From Hexactinellida sp. DTS-2022 (taxonomy: Eukaryota; Porifera; Hexactinellida), in NCBI GenBank assembly GCA_028753945.1, contig JAPNXP010000003.1:4216001-4280000 (forward strand): a stretch of 64,000 nt of DNA. The letters run 5' to 3'. A program made the translations under genes and the position numbers. Below are positions 12,099-22,074 of the stretch, piece by piece. Every line of letters begins with the position of its first letter. Positions within the stretch are counted from its first letter, which is position 1. The notes beneath the pieces are model-generated. The model saw only the letters and a list, made by a program, of their open reading frames with translations, did no database searches and was not told the origin of the DNA.

Positions 12099-12325
12099 CA
12101 GGGGTTTATCTAGGTGCCTGGCCGGCACTTTAAAGTGCCGGCCAGGCATCAGTTGTGGTAAAAAAAGTGCGTGATTTTCGAATCGATTTAGGTGCCGGGT
12201 GTATTGCCAGATTTCCTGGTCCAGAAATGATTGGATAAACAACTGTTTGTGCACCGTAGCAGTTTTACCTCCTTAAAATAATGCCGCATCATTGAATTAT
12301 ACTGATTATGTATTATGACTTATAC
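12099..12325 (+). mobile_element. hAT-type MITE, right end lost
   Basis: Begins CAGGGGTTTATCTAGGTGCC and follows the complete copy at 17980-18296, then diverges near TTATGACTTATACCC. No right terminus is present. Confidence 0.75.
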
Positions 12326-12885
12326 CCATAGACTACTTTAATAGAAGGACTAGTATCTGACAATCTGGGATTGCGGAACTTGGATCCCAAGTTCAATTTG
12401 GGTCCCATCATATCTTGGGTTGTACACATGCTAGAACCTTCATCTTGGTGTCAAACATGGGATTTTGAGGGATGAGAAATTAATTAATTACGCTTTTGAC
12501 ATTTTACCACGTCACCTAAAGGTCATTTTAACACAAATAGTCTTTGTAAATATGTATATATTTCTATGTTCAGAGTTGATTGAATAAACAAGAAGACCCA
12601 CGGGGCTGATTTTTGGCATGCAGGGGTATTTTGGGTCTGGCTCGGACAAGTTCGAGTCTTGAACCAAAATTCACACCTACCATGGAATTATGACGTCATT
12701 GTCACCTTTTCCAAAATGTGAAAATCCACCTATTAGCTTATAACTCACGCTCCATGAGAGATAGAAACGTGAAAATTTAATACAATATGTATATTAATAG
12801 CACCTACATATCTCCCACCAAAATCACAAATATGCTTCCTCATTTTCCAATTTATTGCATTATCATGATGACGTAATAATTAGAA
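12326..12885. other. No gene seen; AT-rich repeat-like DNA
   Basis: Contains a segment around 12600-12720 (CCCACGGGGCTGATTTTTGG) that may be a remnant of another repeat. No frame or terminal repeat could be supported. Confidence 0.4.
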
Positions 12886-13280
12886 AATACTTGTTGACAT
12901 CGTCAAAAAATGTATTTACAATTTTGTGAATTAAATAATTCGCATGGGTTGGTTGGAGTTGGGTGAATACCCAACACGCACCTAAAAAATGCTGACTCAG
13001 CACATATTATATTCTACTGAAACTTGAATATCTCTCTAATGAAGTGAGCTAAATGGAAACTTCCAACTCACTAAGGGTCGTTGCCTTCTGAAACACCTTT
13101 CTGAAATAATTTAACACCTTCATAGTGATGATGAATTGGCGAAAAAAATCCAAAATTGCAGCCTGTGCCGACAGCATGTTCAATTGGAGGCACTATCAAT
13201 AAACCACCAACAAAATATAGTGCCACCAAAGGAACATGCGTCGGCACAGGCTGCAATTTTGGATTTTTTGTAACCTATAA
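12886..13280 (+). repeat. Partial array unit with hairpin 5
   Basis: Matches 5510-5890, including the GGTTGGAGTTGGGTGAATAC block. Its hairpin lies at 13142-13269, with a GTTCAATTGG change in the left stem. Confidence 0.85.
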
Positions 13281-13584
13281 TTAAACGTGTGTTGTCAAAT
13301 TGATACTTTCGACTTTCCAATTAACAATACTCGAATAGCCGAAATTTTAGAATATTATCTTTTTATATGAATTATGAGTACTTAAGCTTTTAATTCACAG
13401 CGTTGTATACACTGTATATATTATGTTCACCATTGGACAAAATATGGGATGGTCGTAAATTACTTATGGTTTGGGGTCGATTCGTCAGAATACATTTTCA
13501 TTAGTAGACACTTTATGATGAAGACTAAACTTAATTAATTAAATATTGGGTTTAAACTCACCCTGACGTGATGGTGACATGGCG

Positions 13585-13720
13585 AAAAAATCCAAAATTG
13601 CAGCTGTACCAACAGCATTTTCCTTGGAGGCAATATCAATAACCCAACCAGTCTTCACCAAAAGATAGTGCCACCAACGAAAATGCTGTCGACACAGCTG
13701 CAATTTTGGATTTTTTTTTC
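13585..13720. repeat. Hairpin 6, divergent subtype
   Basis: Inverted repeat AAATCCAAAATTGCAGCTGT and complement, with a different loop (AACCCAACCAGTCTTCACC). Same family as the array hairpins but with a shorter middle stem. Confidence 0.8.
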
Positions 13721-14056
13721 TTTGATCTGACAAACACAGTAAAGTAATTACAAACTAGAAGGCATATACAGTATTTATTACGAAAATAACTATTATTCGG
13801 AGAATAAGTGAAGTTGGACATTCTTGTTAGTTATAAAATGAATTGGAAACCGATTTTAGACATAAAATCGGGAGCAACACCCCAAATATTTTTTAATAGA
13901 AAAGAACACTGCTAATTGGAATACAGATATAGAATAAATAAATTACAGGCAGTCTACTCGAGAAGCGGTTTAGAAAGTTATCAACGGCATAGACTGAACG
14001 AATAAATTAACTATCCTACTAACATAACACTATCTATAATTAGATACACAATTAAG

Positions 14057-14914
14057 TCAGTCATTGTGCACCCAATCGTATAGCTTCATTTCAAGATAGA
14101 ATTCTCCGTTAGTGGAGCCTGCGGGAAGAAAGCACAGCAAGAGAGGAGTTTCTGCTCCTTGGTCGGGCGTTAAGGGTCCCCTATGACTGCTCATGTCTGT
14201 GTCCACGTAACCCGGACAGCAAGAGTTAACTAGGATACCCCGGGGGTCTGTCGCCAGCTTTCTACCCATGGCACGAGTGACAGCTGTCAGCCCAACTTTA
14301 GACATTGAATAGGCGGAGTCTTTTGGCCACAGCGAGTAGTCGTTATTATCCACCGCCAGCAAATACTCCCTCATCAGCGCGGCGACGCTCTCCTCGGTCT
14401 GTGCGGGGTCCACCAGTCTCTGTCGCAGCGGGTGCTGCTTGTCCGGAGACAGTCTCTTCAGTTTGCTGGACATAGAGGACACCATGCAGATACGACCGCC
14501 ATTATTCATTAGTGGCAGGAGCGCATTAGTGACATTCAATGTGGCAAAGAAATTGGTGGCTAACGTGACGTGAGCTTTCTCAATGATTGGATCAGTTGAA
14601 GCATTCTTGTAAGCAATTCCGGCGTTGTTAACTAGAACATCGATTCCTCCGTGTGTCTTCTCGACGCGAGTCTTGAATGCAGCTATCGACGCCTCTGAGA
14701 GGATGTCCAACTGTTCGAACAAAGGGACTAGGCCTTCGTCCCTCAGGAGAGAAACAGCTGATTTCCCGTTCTCCTCGCTCCTGGCCGTTAGGATGACACG
14801 CCCCTTGAACTGCTTACAGAGACCCCGGACTATCGCCAGCCCAATGCCCTTGTTGCCTCCTGTCACCACTGCTACTCCCTCCAAGCTAGCCGCCATACAA
14901 CTAAATATACTCAT
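14057..14914 (-). CDS. CBR1: Carbonyl reductase 1-like short-chain dehydrogenase, copy 1
   Basis: A 285-residue classical SDR in one exon; human CBR1 is 277 residues. It shows the NADP(H) glycine motif TGGNKGIG (18-25), NNAG (96-99), the catalytic serine in MVSSMSS (146-147), YSMSK with Tyr202 and Lys206, and the CPGYVDTDM loop after the active site (233-241). The set is that of NADPH-dependent carbonyl reductases, soluble cytosolic enzymes that reduce quinones, aldehydes and ketones; the substrate here is unknown. The ATG at 14914 is used, but Met7 (MAASLEGVAVVTGG) fits the family equally well. Its twin at 21196-22053 differs at six residues (S46N, D108V, K113Q, S149Y, K153E, P247G in copy 2). 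None of these is a catalytic position, so both look functional. Ginger-like terminal sequence lies immediately upstream of the start. Confidence 0.93.
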   Translation of the reverse strand: MSIFSCMAASLEGVAVVTGGNKGIGLAIVRGLCKQFKGRVILTARSEENGKSAVSLLRDEGLVPLFEQLDILSEASIAAFKTRVEKTHGGIDVLVNNAGIAYKNASTDPIIEKAHVTLATNFFATLNVTNALLPLMNNGGRICMVSSMSSKLKRLSPDKQHPLRQRLVDPAQTEESVAALMREYLLAVDNNDYSLWPKDSAYSMSKVGLTAVTRAMGRKLATDPRGILVNSCCPGYVDTDMSSHRGPLTPDQGAETPLLLCFLPAGSTNGEFYLEMKLYDWVHND

Positions 14915-15189
14915 TAGTGTGTATTACATTGCTTTAAACAATGTTATGTACGGAAATTTTGGTCCCCTTGGAAAATTGGTTCGGGGGACGAAGATTTTCA
15001 TGAAAATTTGGTCATTCTGTGGAAAATTGGTCCCTCTGAGGTTTATGTTTATTTAGTTAATCAATAATTAATTAGAATAAACTTGATGAAAGATTAGATT
15101 TTGGAGACTCACGATCTCATACGAGATGTGTACCAGTTCCTGAAAAGTGGATTTTACCCTCAAATTCTCCAAGATGTCAATTGAAAGAG

Positions 15190-15500
15190 TTTAAGAGAAC
15201 ATTCCTAAAAAAGCATTACGCTTTGTTTTGAAGGACGGGAGCTGTACTACAAGCAGAAGAGGAACAGAGTAGGAGAAACTAGATGTGTTGTATCACAAAT
15301 AATTATGTATAATATCTTTTATGAAGAAGGAACTGCTACCACGGGTCATCGTAAATGCTGAAGAGAAGCACAATATATTAGATGCCTGTCACGTGCACGC
15401 GACTGCTGCCCACTTGGGAAAGTCGAGAACGGTCTATAGAATATCGGTACGGTTTATGTGGCATGGAATTGTTAAGGATGTAAGGACTATGGAGAGAACT
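15190..15500 (+). pseudogene. Integrase H2C2 zinc-binding domain fragment (GIN/KRBA2-like)
   Basis: After LKKALRFVLKDG the reading becomes VNAEEKHNILDACHVHATA, AHLGKSRTVYRI and RFMWHGIVKDVRTM. This is the His-His part of the HHCC zinc finger that precedes the integrase core in Ty3/gypsy, Ginger and GIN/KRBA2-type proteins; the CxxC half should follow but the sequence diverges after VRTM. Several frame breaks occur upstream. The same decayed block lies at 22300-22620 in duplication copy 2, where it is even more broken. No catalytic DDE core was found on either side, so this is a relic. Confidence 0.65.
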
Positions 15501-15589
15501 TCAAATATTATTTCACATATTCTGATATTTAGCCTAGTACAGGCCGAGGAAGCAGCTAAAGTCTTATGCACAAGTATCATATAATATTT

Positions 15590-15725
15590 TCTGTATTTTC
15601 CGAATACCTGAGTACGGCAGGATGGTCCAATGCGATCAGTGCATGGAGTGGTTCCATGATCAGTGCGTCAGCATCCCCTGCACATATGGAGTGATGCTGC
15701 GAATCCCAATGGTGCTGCAGTGAAT
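15590..15725 (+). pseudogene. PHD finger fragment
   Basis: Reads RMVQCDQCMEWFHDQCVSIP, the CxxC...WFHxxC core of a PHD finger. Copy 2 near 22720-22830 preserves CRLPEDGRMVKCDQC just before it. In its context it was probably the C-terminal domain of the integrase-like protein. It has no start or splice context of its own. Confidence 0.7.
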
Positions 15726-15781
15726 GTACAATCGACATAGAATAGATGTAGGATCAGGTTGAGCTAATCTGGCATTTTAGG

Positions 15782-15947
15782 CATGGGCGTAGGGAGAGGG
15801 GGTCAGGGGGGGCAGTTGCCCCCCCCTAGCTCAGCCATTTTCAAAAAATTTCTGGGGGTTTCACCCCCAGATCCCCTTAAGTCGATCGCTAAGCTCGCTG
15901 GTTGAATATTTGCCCCCTCCCTAGATTTTGGCCTGGCTACGCCCTTG
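15782..15947. mobile_element. hAT-type MITE present only in duplication copy 1
   Basis: Ends CATGGGCGTAGG and CTACGCCCTTG, with a perfect 8-base duplication ATTTTAGG (15774-15781 and 15948-15955). The matching place in copy 2 (near 22895-22905) has an empty site, so it inserted after the duplication. Confidence 0.88.
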
Positions 15948-16579
15948 ATTTTAGGTATTATTATAAGATTATAAGCTTTTTAGACTAGTTTCTTTCTACA
16001 TGCATTTTAGACTAATGAACCAATATTATTTTCCTTTCTTATTTATAACTCGTTATAAATATTTGGTTCATGGGACCAATATTTTGTGGAAAAGTCTTAG
16101 GACCAAAATTCCATGGAATATTGATCCCATGTGGGACCAGAAATTTCAGGCTAGGACCAATTTCCATGGAAATTTGGGCCCCCGGAACAATTTTCAAGTG
16201 ACAGTTCTATATGTCTGCTATCATACAAAATGAATCAGGACCAAATGTTGATTAATTTTTGTATATGATAGCCTAAAAATGTCGTTTTATAAGAGAGAAG
16301 CTAAATATACTCCTAAATAGTAGAATTGAATTGAAATACTCCAATTAGTGCAGCGGCACAAGCCGCACAACCATATAATTGTTCATTTTTTTGATAAAAG
16401 CACCAAAATTTGTACATATGTACTTTGATGTAGTGCGAACATTTTTGGATATTGAGGCAATTGAAAGAGTGTCTATATCGGCCATGACAGCTCGCCAAAG
16501 TAACCACGTCCGATAGTGTTCGCCGGACGTGTTTCCCATAAAAACTTGTTCAAATTAAGTTGTATCGTCTTTTTATTGT

Positions 16580-16745
16580 TGAATTCGGTTTCGAAGTAAA
16601 ATTACCGATAATTTGATATATCACATGACCATATTTGGAAGAATTTTTTCCATAGCAACGCTGGAATGTATCAGGAATGTGTCAAAAATTCCTTTCTCCA
16701 ATTTGTGTCCTTACCCAATCGAGTGACCCCTCTTTCGACTCCGCT
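16580..16745 (+). repeat. Copy of the CGAGTGACCCC repeat core
   Basis: Contains TTGATATATCACATGACCAT, AGCAACGCTGGAATG and ATCGAGTGACCCCTCTTTC. The same ordered blocks recur near 46225-46350, 47375-47480 (reverse), 49595-49705 and 51295-51420. Confidence 0.75.
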
Positions 16746-16757
16746 CAACTACCTGAG

Positions 16758-16893
16758 TATACTTATGCACACACCGACCCTGTAAAACGTGATTTGATAA
16801 AATTATTCAATATTCACCGTGATTTACCATAAATATCGAATAATTTTATCAAATCACGTTTTACAGGGTAGTATGTGCATAAGTATACTCAGT
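16758..16893. repeat. Palindromic element
   Basis: Inverted repeat CTGAGTATACTTATGCACAC and complement, continuing through CCCTGTAAAACGTGATTTGA. The arms are about 55 bp around a short centre. Confidence 0.85.
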
Positions 16894-16919
16894 CTCGGTG
16901 AATAGACCTAAATTTACCA

Positions 16920-17530
16920 CTTTGACTATACAAAAATTAAAAAATCCAGTCAATTGACGTCAAAATTGTGATAATTATATATATAAAGTGGGCGAATAAA
17001 ACGATTAAGGGTCAATTTTCTTCGCTTCGTCAACCCCATGTGAGATCTCCAGAAGAGTCAAAGTGGTAAATTTAGGTCTATTACCGAGATTTACATGGAG
17101 ACATACTACATAGCGAGTTAAAAGGTTATTGCATGTATATAGGATGAGATATGCTTCAAATCCCTTAAAAAAACAGTTTAAAGAAGGGACCTCCCATGGT
17201 GACAAATGACGTAAGAATCTTCAAAAGGTTATTACATTAAAAGTATAGTCCCGATTGAGTTGAAATTTTCAGTGCAGCTACTACTTATTGCATACTGTTC
17301 AAAAATACTCTAATCTCAATTTATGAAATGTTCAGAGAGGGGCCTTAATTTTTCAAAATGATTGCCGGAGGCCCTTTGAATTTGTCGCTATAAAAAAAGT
17401 TTGCCCAAACTTTCCAGAGCGGCATGGGAGCTTAAATCGCGAGTTATATCCTGAAGTATCAGAATCAGGCATAAAACTTAACTAGCCAGAGGTTGGTCCC
17501 GCAACCTTAATTTTTGACCCCACTACTAGT
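16920..17530. mobile_element. Half copy of the long-arm element C
   Basis: Matches the right part of the complete element at 18362-20771, from GACTATACAAAAATT through GCCAGAGGTTGGTC to GACCCCACTA. Only one arm and the centre remain. Confidence 0.8.
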
Positions 17531-17905
17531 CGTTGAATTTCTTAGTGACGCTGGAAACTAACATAGTTGGGAGTCCTACAAATTCCCATCTGGAAATTAC
17601 CTCACCAGAAACTCGTTTAGCAATAAAGCAAGAAGTTGAATTTCCAGGCATAATGCGTCTTTGGTAATGGTAACAATTGACTACATTACACTGCCACCCG
17701 TGTAAAAAAATTACCAAAAACGGATTTTGGATATGTTATTCTAAAAAAATTCAGCTTCTAATGATACTAAAATACGCTTTGTATGAATTTTTTCTAGGTT
17801 CAACCTTCCAACGACCATACTACTAACGATGTTCAACTGTATAGGTTATATTTTTCTTTGATCTGACAAATACAAGTAAAGTAATTAAATACTAGTAAGC
17901 ATATA

Positions 17906-17968
17906 TACCTTATTATAGGAAATTAACGCGAATTGCAGCAATTCGCGTTAATTTCCTATAATAAGGTA
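17906..17968. repeat. Short perfect palindrome
   Basis: CCTTATTATAGGAAATTAAC GCGAATTG and its complement around CAG. A longer relative lies at 20822-20908, so the two bracket the inserted block in copy 2. Confidence 0.85.
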
Positions 17969-17979
17969 TACCCCCGAGT

Positions 17980-18296
17980 CAGGGGTTTATCTAGGTGCCT
18001 GACCGGCACTTTTAGGTGCCGGCTAGGCAGCAGTTGTGGTCAAAAAGTGCGTGATTTTCGATTTGATTTAGGTGCCGGTTGGCACTTAATTAGGGGCCGG
18101 GTGTATGGCCAGATTTTCTGGTCCAGAAATGATTGGATAAACAACTGTTAGTGCACCGTAGCAGTTTACCTCCTTAAAATAGTGCCGCATCATTGTATTA
18201 TATTGATTTTGTATTATGGCTAATACCTCTAGGGTGCCGGAAAATTTCTTCCTCCATAATAAGATGCCAGCCACGAAAATCCTAGATAAACCCCTG
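17980..18296. mobile_element. hAT-type MITE, complete
   Basis: 317 bp. The ends are CAGGGGTTTATCTAGG and CCTAGATAAACCCCTG, with the 8-base duplication CCCCGAGT (17972-17979 and 18297-18304). The interior repeats the word GTGCCGG/CCGGCAC. A truncated sibling lies at 12099. Confidence 0.93.
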
Positions 18297-18435
18297 CCCC
18301 GAGTATATAATGTCCTAGTCTAATTATACTCCTGGGTATATCATCTCCTAGCCTAATTATAGTGGGGGAAAATCTAAGATACCGTGACCAACCTCTGGCA
18401 AGGTAAGTTTTATGCCTGATTCTGATACTTTAGGG

Positions 18436-19020
18436 AAGTGGTTCTCAAACTTTTCACAGCGCGTACCACTTCATCAAATATCAGGGTCTCCGCGGACCAC
18501 CATAATGAGAGATATTTAAATACATCCCTAAACGACGTACACCATATCGTACTAAAGTACATTTCCATTGTATTTAATACATTTCAATTTTGATGTATTT
18601 TAAAGTATAATGATGTCCACCCTCTCAAGGGCGAATCCAGGATTAAGTCTCTGCGCGGTCAAAGGTACAAGCAGCGAGCGTAGCTAGCGACCTAGAGGGG
18701 GTTGGGGAGTATATCCCATGGATTTTTTTGCAGAATATTGTTAACTACTAATCTACCTGCGGAATCAAATTTGCTAACAAAAACAAAATACAATAGATTT
18801 AGAATGTGTACTCTAGCAACATTAGAGAATTGAAGGTATTGACGATGTTGAATAATATCAACAATAAACTCCCAACAATTCAAATGCCTCAATTAGGGGA
18901 GGAGCAAGTGCCCCCCCCTTCTTCCCCTGACTCCTACTCCCTCCGCCAATAGCTCCGCGTACCACTAGAAGGAGCTCGCGTACCACCAGTGGTACGCGTA
19001 CCACAGTTTGAGAACCACTG
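18436..19020. mobile_element. hAT-type MITE nested in element C
   Basis: Ends AAGTGGTTCTCAAACTTTTC and AGTTTGAGAACCACTG, with the 8-base duplication CTTTAGGG (18428-18435 and 19021-19028). The first base is A where C is expected. The CAGTGGTTCTCAAAC end type is common to animal hAT MITEs. A block starting CAAGGGCGAATCCAGG at about 18626 may be a further nested element. Confidence 0.9.
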
Positions 19021-19182
19021 CTTTAGGGTATATCTCGAGATTTAAGCTCCCATGCCGGTCTCGAAAATTTGGGCAAACTTTTTTATAGCGACAAATTCAA
19101 AGGGCCTCCGGCAATCATTCTGAAAAATTAAGGGCCCCCTCTTAACATTTCATAAATTGAGATTAGAGTGTTTTTGAACAGT

Positions 19183-19935
19183 CATGGCCTACTTAGTATA
19201 CGGCTATATATGTCGCCGAGAAGGCCATAAAACAAAGAGGCCAGTTTCTAATTTTCTTTCTAGGATAATCTATGCATCCTATTGTTATTATTTGGGTTGT
19301 ATATGGGGTAATCAACCATTGCGAGTCCATTAGAACCACTTTTGAGAATCTCAGATATGTGGTTAAGCTATTTAGGCGCCATTTAATGGTGACGGTAACA
19401 ATTATGGTAAAATGAAAATTTTCAAATATCATAAATTTCAGTTTCTTCCTACTTCTAATAAATTAATAACAGGATTACTAAATAGGGATATATTTCATAC
19501 CCCAAAGGCTACTAAATCACAAAATGGCGACATTCTAAAAAAATTATAAAAACAACCACATGCTAAAATACAAGTAGTATCCGAAAAAAACTTATATAAT
19601 TGCTGGTTTATATATATTCATTCTCATTATATATTCGGAAAATGTATTCTAAATATATTAGCAAATTATTTTCATTTTCTCGCATTTCTTTAGACTCGAA
19701 TTGCATATTTTTGTATATTTGTGGTGTCATCATTAAATGGCGCCTAAAAGCTTAACCACAAATCTGAGATTCTCAAAAGTGGTTCCATTGGACTTACAAT
19801 GGTTGATTACCCCATATACAACCCAAATAACAACATTAGGAGGCATAGTTTATCCTAGAATGAAAATTAGAAACTGGCCTCTTTGTTTTATGGCCTTCTC
19901 GGCGACATATATAGCCGTATATTAAGTAGGCCATG
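19183..19935. mobile_element. P-related MITE, family B, nested in element C
   Basis: 753 bp. The ends are CATGGCCTACTTAGTATACG and complement, with arms of over 200 bp. The flanks GAACAGT (19176-19182) and GAACAGA (19936-19942) are a 7-base duplication with one change. A second copy lies at 36876-37681. It shares the first 11 bases with family A and nearly all of them with the P element. Confidence 0.87.
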
Positions 19936-21195
19936 GAACAGATACGATAAGTGCTAGCTGCACTGAAAATTTCAACGCAATCGGGACTATACTTTTAATG
20001 CAATAACCTTTTGAAGATTCCTACGTCATTTGTCACCATGGGAGGTCCATTCTTAGTGTTTTTTAAGGGACTTGAAGCATATCTTGCCCTATATACATGC
20101 AATAACCTTTTAACTGGCTATGTAGTATGTCTCCATGTAAATCTCGGTAATAGACCTAAATTTTGCACTTTGACTATACAAAAATTACAAAATCCAGTCA
20201 ATTGACGTCAAAATTGTGATAATTATATATATAAAGTGGGCGAATAAAACGATTATGGGTCAATTTTCTTTGCTTCGTCACCCCCATGTGAGATCCCCAG
20301 AAGAGTCAAAGTGCTAAATTTAGGTCTATTACCGAGATTTACAATGGAGACATACTACATAGGGAGCGAGTTAAAAGGTTATTGCATGTATATAGGGTAA
20401 GATATGCTTCAATCCCTTAAAATACACTTTTAAGAATGGACCTCCCATGGTGACAAATGACGTAGGAATCTTCAAAAGGCTATTACATCAAAAGTATAGT
20501 CCCGATTGCGTTGAAATTTTCAGTGCAGCTAGTACTTATGCATACTGTTTAAAAACACTCTAATCTCAATTATGAAATGTTCAGAGAGGGGCCATAATTT
20601 TTTAAAATTATTGCCGGAGTCCCTTTTGAATTTGTCGCTATAAAAAAGTTTGGCAAATTTTCGAGACCTGCATGGGAGTTTAAATCGCGAGATATACCCT
20701 AAAGTATCAGAATCAGGCATAAAACTTAACTTGCCAGAGGTTGGTCACGGAATCTTAGATTTTGCCCCCACTATTATACTTCCGGATATATTCTGCCCTA
20801 GTCTAATGCATATAATGACCTTATAGGAAATTAACGCGCCATGAAATTAATACGACGGAAATTAACGCGAATTGGAGCAATTCGCGTTAATTTCCTATAA
20901 TAAGGTACCGTATATTACGAAAATAACTATTATTCGGAGAATACGCGAAGTTGGCCATTCTTGTTAGTTATAAATGAATTGGAAACCGATTTTAAACATA
21001 AAAATCGGGAGCAACACCCCAAATATTAAAAAAAAGGCAGTCTACTCGAGTGAAGTAGAAGGCAGTCAGGCAGTCTACTCGAGTGAAGCGGATTAGAAAG
21101 CTATCAACAACATAGACCGAACGTTATTAAGATTCAAACGAATAAATAAACTATCCTAATAACATAACACTATCTATAATTAGATACACAATAAG

Positions 21196-22053
21196 TCAGT
21201 CATTGTGCACCCAATCGTATAGCTTCATTTCAAGATAGAATTCTCCGTTAGTGGAGCCTGCGGGAAGAAAGCAGAGCAAGAGAGGAGTTTCTGCTCCTTG
21301 GTCGGGCGTTAAGCCGCCCCTATGACTGCTCATGTCTGTGTCCACGTAACCCGGACAGCAAGAGTTAACTAGGATACCCCGGGGGTCTGTCGCCAGCTTT
21401 CTACCCATGGCACGCGTGACAGCTGTCAGCCCAACTTTAGACATTGAATAGGCGGAGTCTTTTGGCCACAGCGAGTAGTCGTTATTATCCACCGCCAGCA
21501 AATACTCCCTCATCAGCGCGGCGACGCTCTCCTCGGTCTGTGCGGGGTCCACCAGTCTCTGTCGCAGCGGGTGCTGCTTGTCTGGAGACAGTCTCTCCAG
21601 CTTGCTGTACATAGAGGACACCATGCAGATACGACCGCCATTATTCATTAGTGGCAGGAGCGCATTAGTGACATTCAATGTGGCAAAGAAATTGGTGGCT
21701 AACGTGACGTGAGCTTGCTCAATGATTGGAACAGTTGAAGCATTCTTGTAAGCAATTCCGGCGTTGTTGACGAGAACATCGATTCCTCCGTGTGTCTTCT
21801 CGACGCGAGTCTTGAATGCAGCTATCGACGCCTCTGAGAGGATGTCCAACTGTTCGAACAAAGGGACTAGGCCTTCGTCCCTCAGAAGAGAAACAGCTGA
21901 TTTTCCGTTCTCCTCGTTTCTGGCCGTTAGGATGACACGCCCCTTGAACTGCTTACAGAGACCCCGGACTATCGCCAGCCCGATGCCCTTGTTGCCTCCT
22001 GTCACCACTGCTACTCCCTCCAAGCTAGCCGCCATACAACTAAATATACTCAT
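21196..22053 (-). CDS. CBR1: Carbonyl reductase 1-like short-chain dehydrogenase, copy 2
   Basis: 285 residues with the same motifs and numbering as copy 1: TGGNKGIG, NNAG, the catalytic serine pair, Tyr202 and Lys206, and CPGYVDTDM. Six residues differ from copy 1; S149Y lies two residues after the serine pair and P247G in the loop near the substrate site, so substrate preference could differ slightly, but this is untested. It is in the same orientation, about 7.1 kb from copy 1, which makes it a direct duplicate. Both genes have the same upstream GGTCC-rich sequence, so any promoter was probably duplicated too. No stop or frameshift separates it from a working enzyme. Confidence 0.93.
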   Translation of the reverse strand: MSIFSCMAASLEGVAVVTGGNKGIGLAIVRGLCKQFKGRVILTARNEENGKSAVSLLRDEGLVPLFEQLDILSEASIAAFKTRVEKTHGGIDVLVNNAGIAYKNASTVPIIEQAHVTLATNFFATLNVTNALLPLMNNGGRICMVSSMYSKLERLSPDKQHPLRQRLVDPAQTEESVAALMREYLLAVDNNDYSLWPKDSAYSMSKVGLTAVTRAMGRKLATDPRGILVNSCCPGYVDTDMSSHRGGLTPDQGAETPLLLCFLPAGSTNGEFYLEMKLYDWVHND

Positions 22054-22074
22054 TAGTGTGTATTATATTACTAT

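Larger units (their letters stand above)
14935..16205 (+). mobile_element. Ginger-like (GIN) integrase DNA transposon remnant, copy 1
   Basis: A segment bounded by GGTCC/GGACC-rich arms: ACGGAAATTTTGGTCCCC at the left and GGACCAATTTCCATGGAAAT to CAAGTGACA at the right. A related left end at 24098 reads TGTCACGGAAATTTTGG, so the intact element may have run TGTCAC...GTGACA. Inside are an integrase-type zinc-binding fragment and a PHD finger fragment. That combination, with TGT...ACA ends, recalls Ginger transposons and GIN genes. The assignment is an inference; no target duplication was found and the integrase core is missing. Confidence 0.5.
13722..16330. repeat. Segmental duplication, copy 1
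   Basis: Begins TTTTTCTTTGATCTGACAAA and ends near AGTAGAATTGAATTGAAATA. It holds CBR1-like gene 1 and an integrase/PHD remnant. It aligns with 17845-17900 joined to 20903-23520. Differences between the copies are mainly insertions: the MITE at 15782 here and about 3 kb of nested elements in copy 2. Confidence 0.85.
18362..20771. mobile_element. Long-arm inverted-repeat element C
   Basis: Ends GTGGGGGAAAATCTAAGAT and complement, then the shared ACCAACCTCTGGCAAG. After discounting the two nested MITEs, arms of about 500 bp meet around 20160-20330. The flanks share ATTATA, but the duplication length is uncertain. It is non-coding and its superfamily was not assigned. A half copy lies at 16920-17530. 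Confidence 0.8.

Noticed and set aside
12640-12670. tRNA-like GTTCGAGTCTTGAACC
   Set aside because: No acceptor or anticodon stems can be fitted around it; no tRNA or rRNA gene was found in the window.
14625-15056. Plus-strand frame of 143 codons (and its twin at 21764-22192)
   Set aside because: Antisense to the CBR1-like genes; its copy number follows from the duplication.
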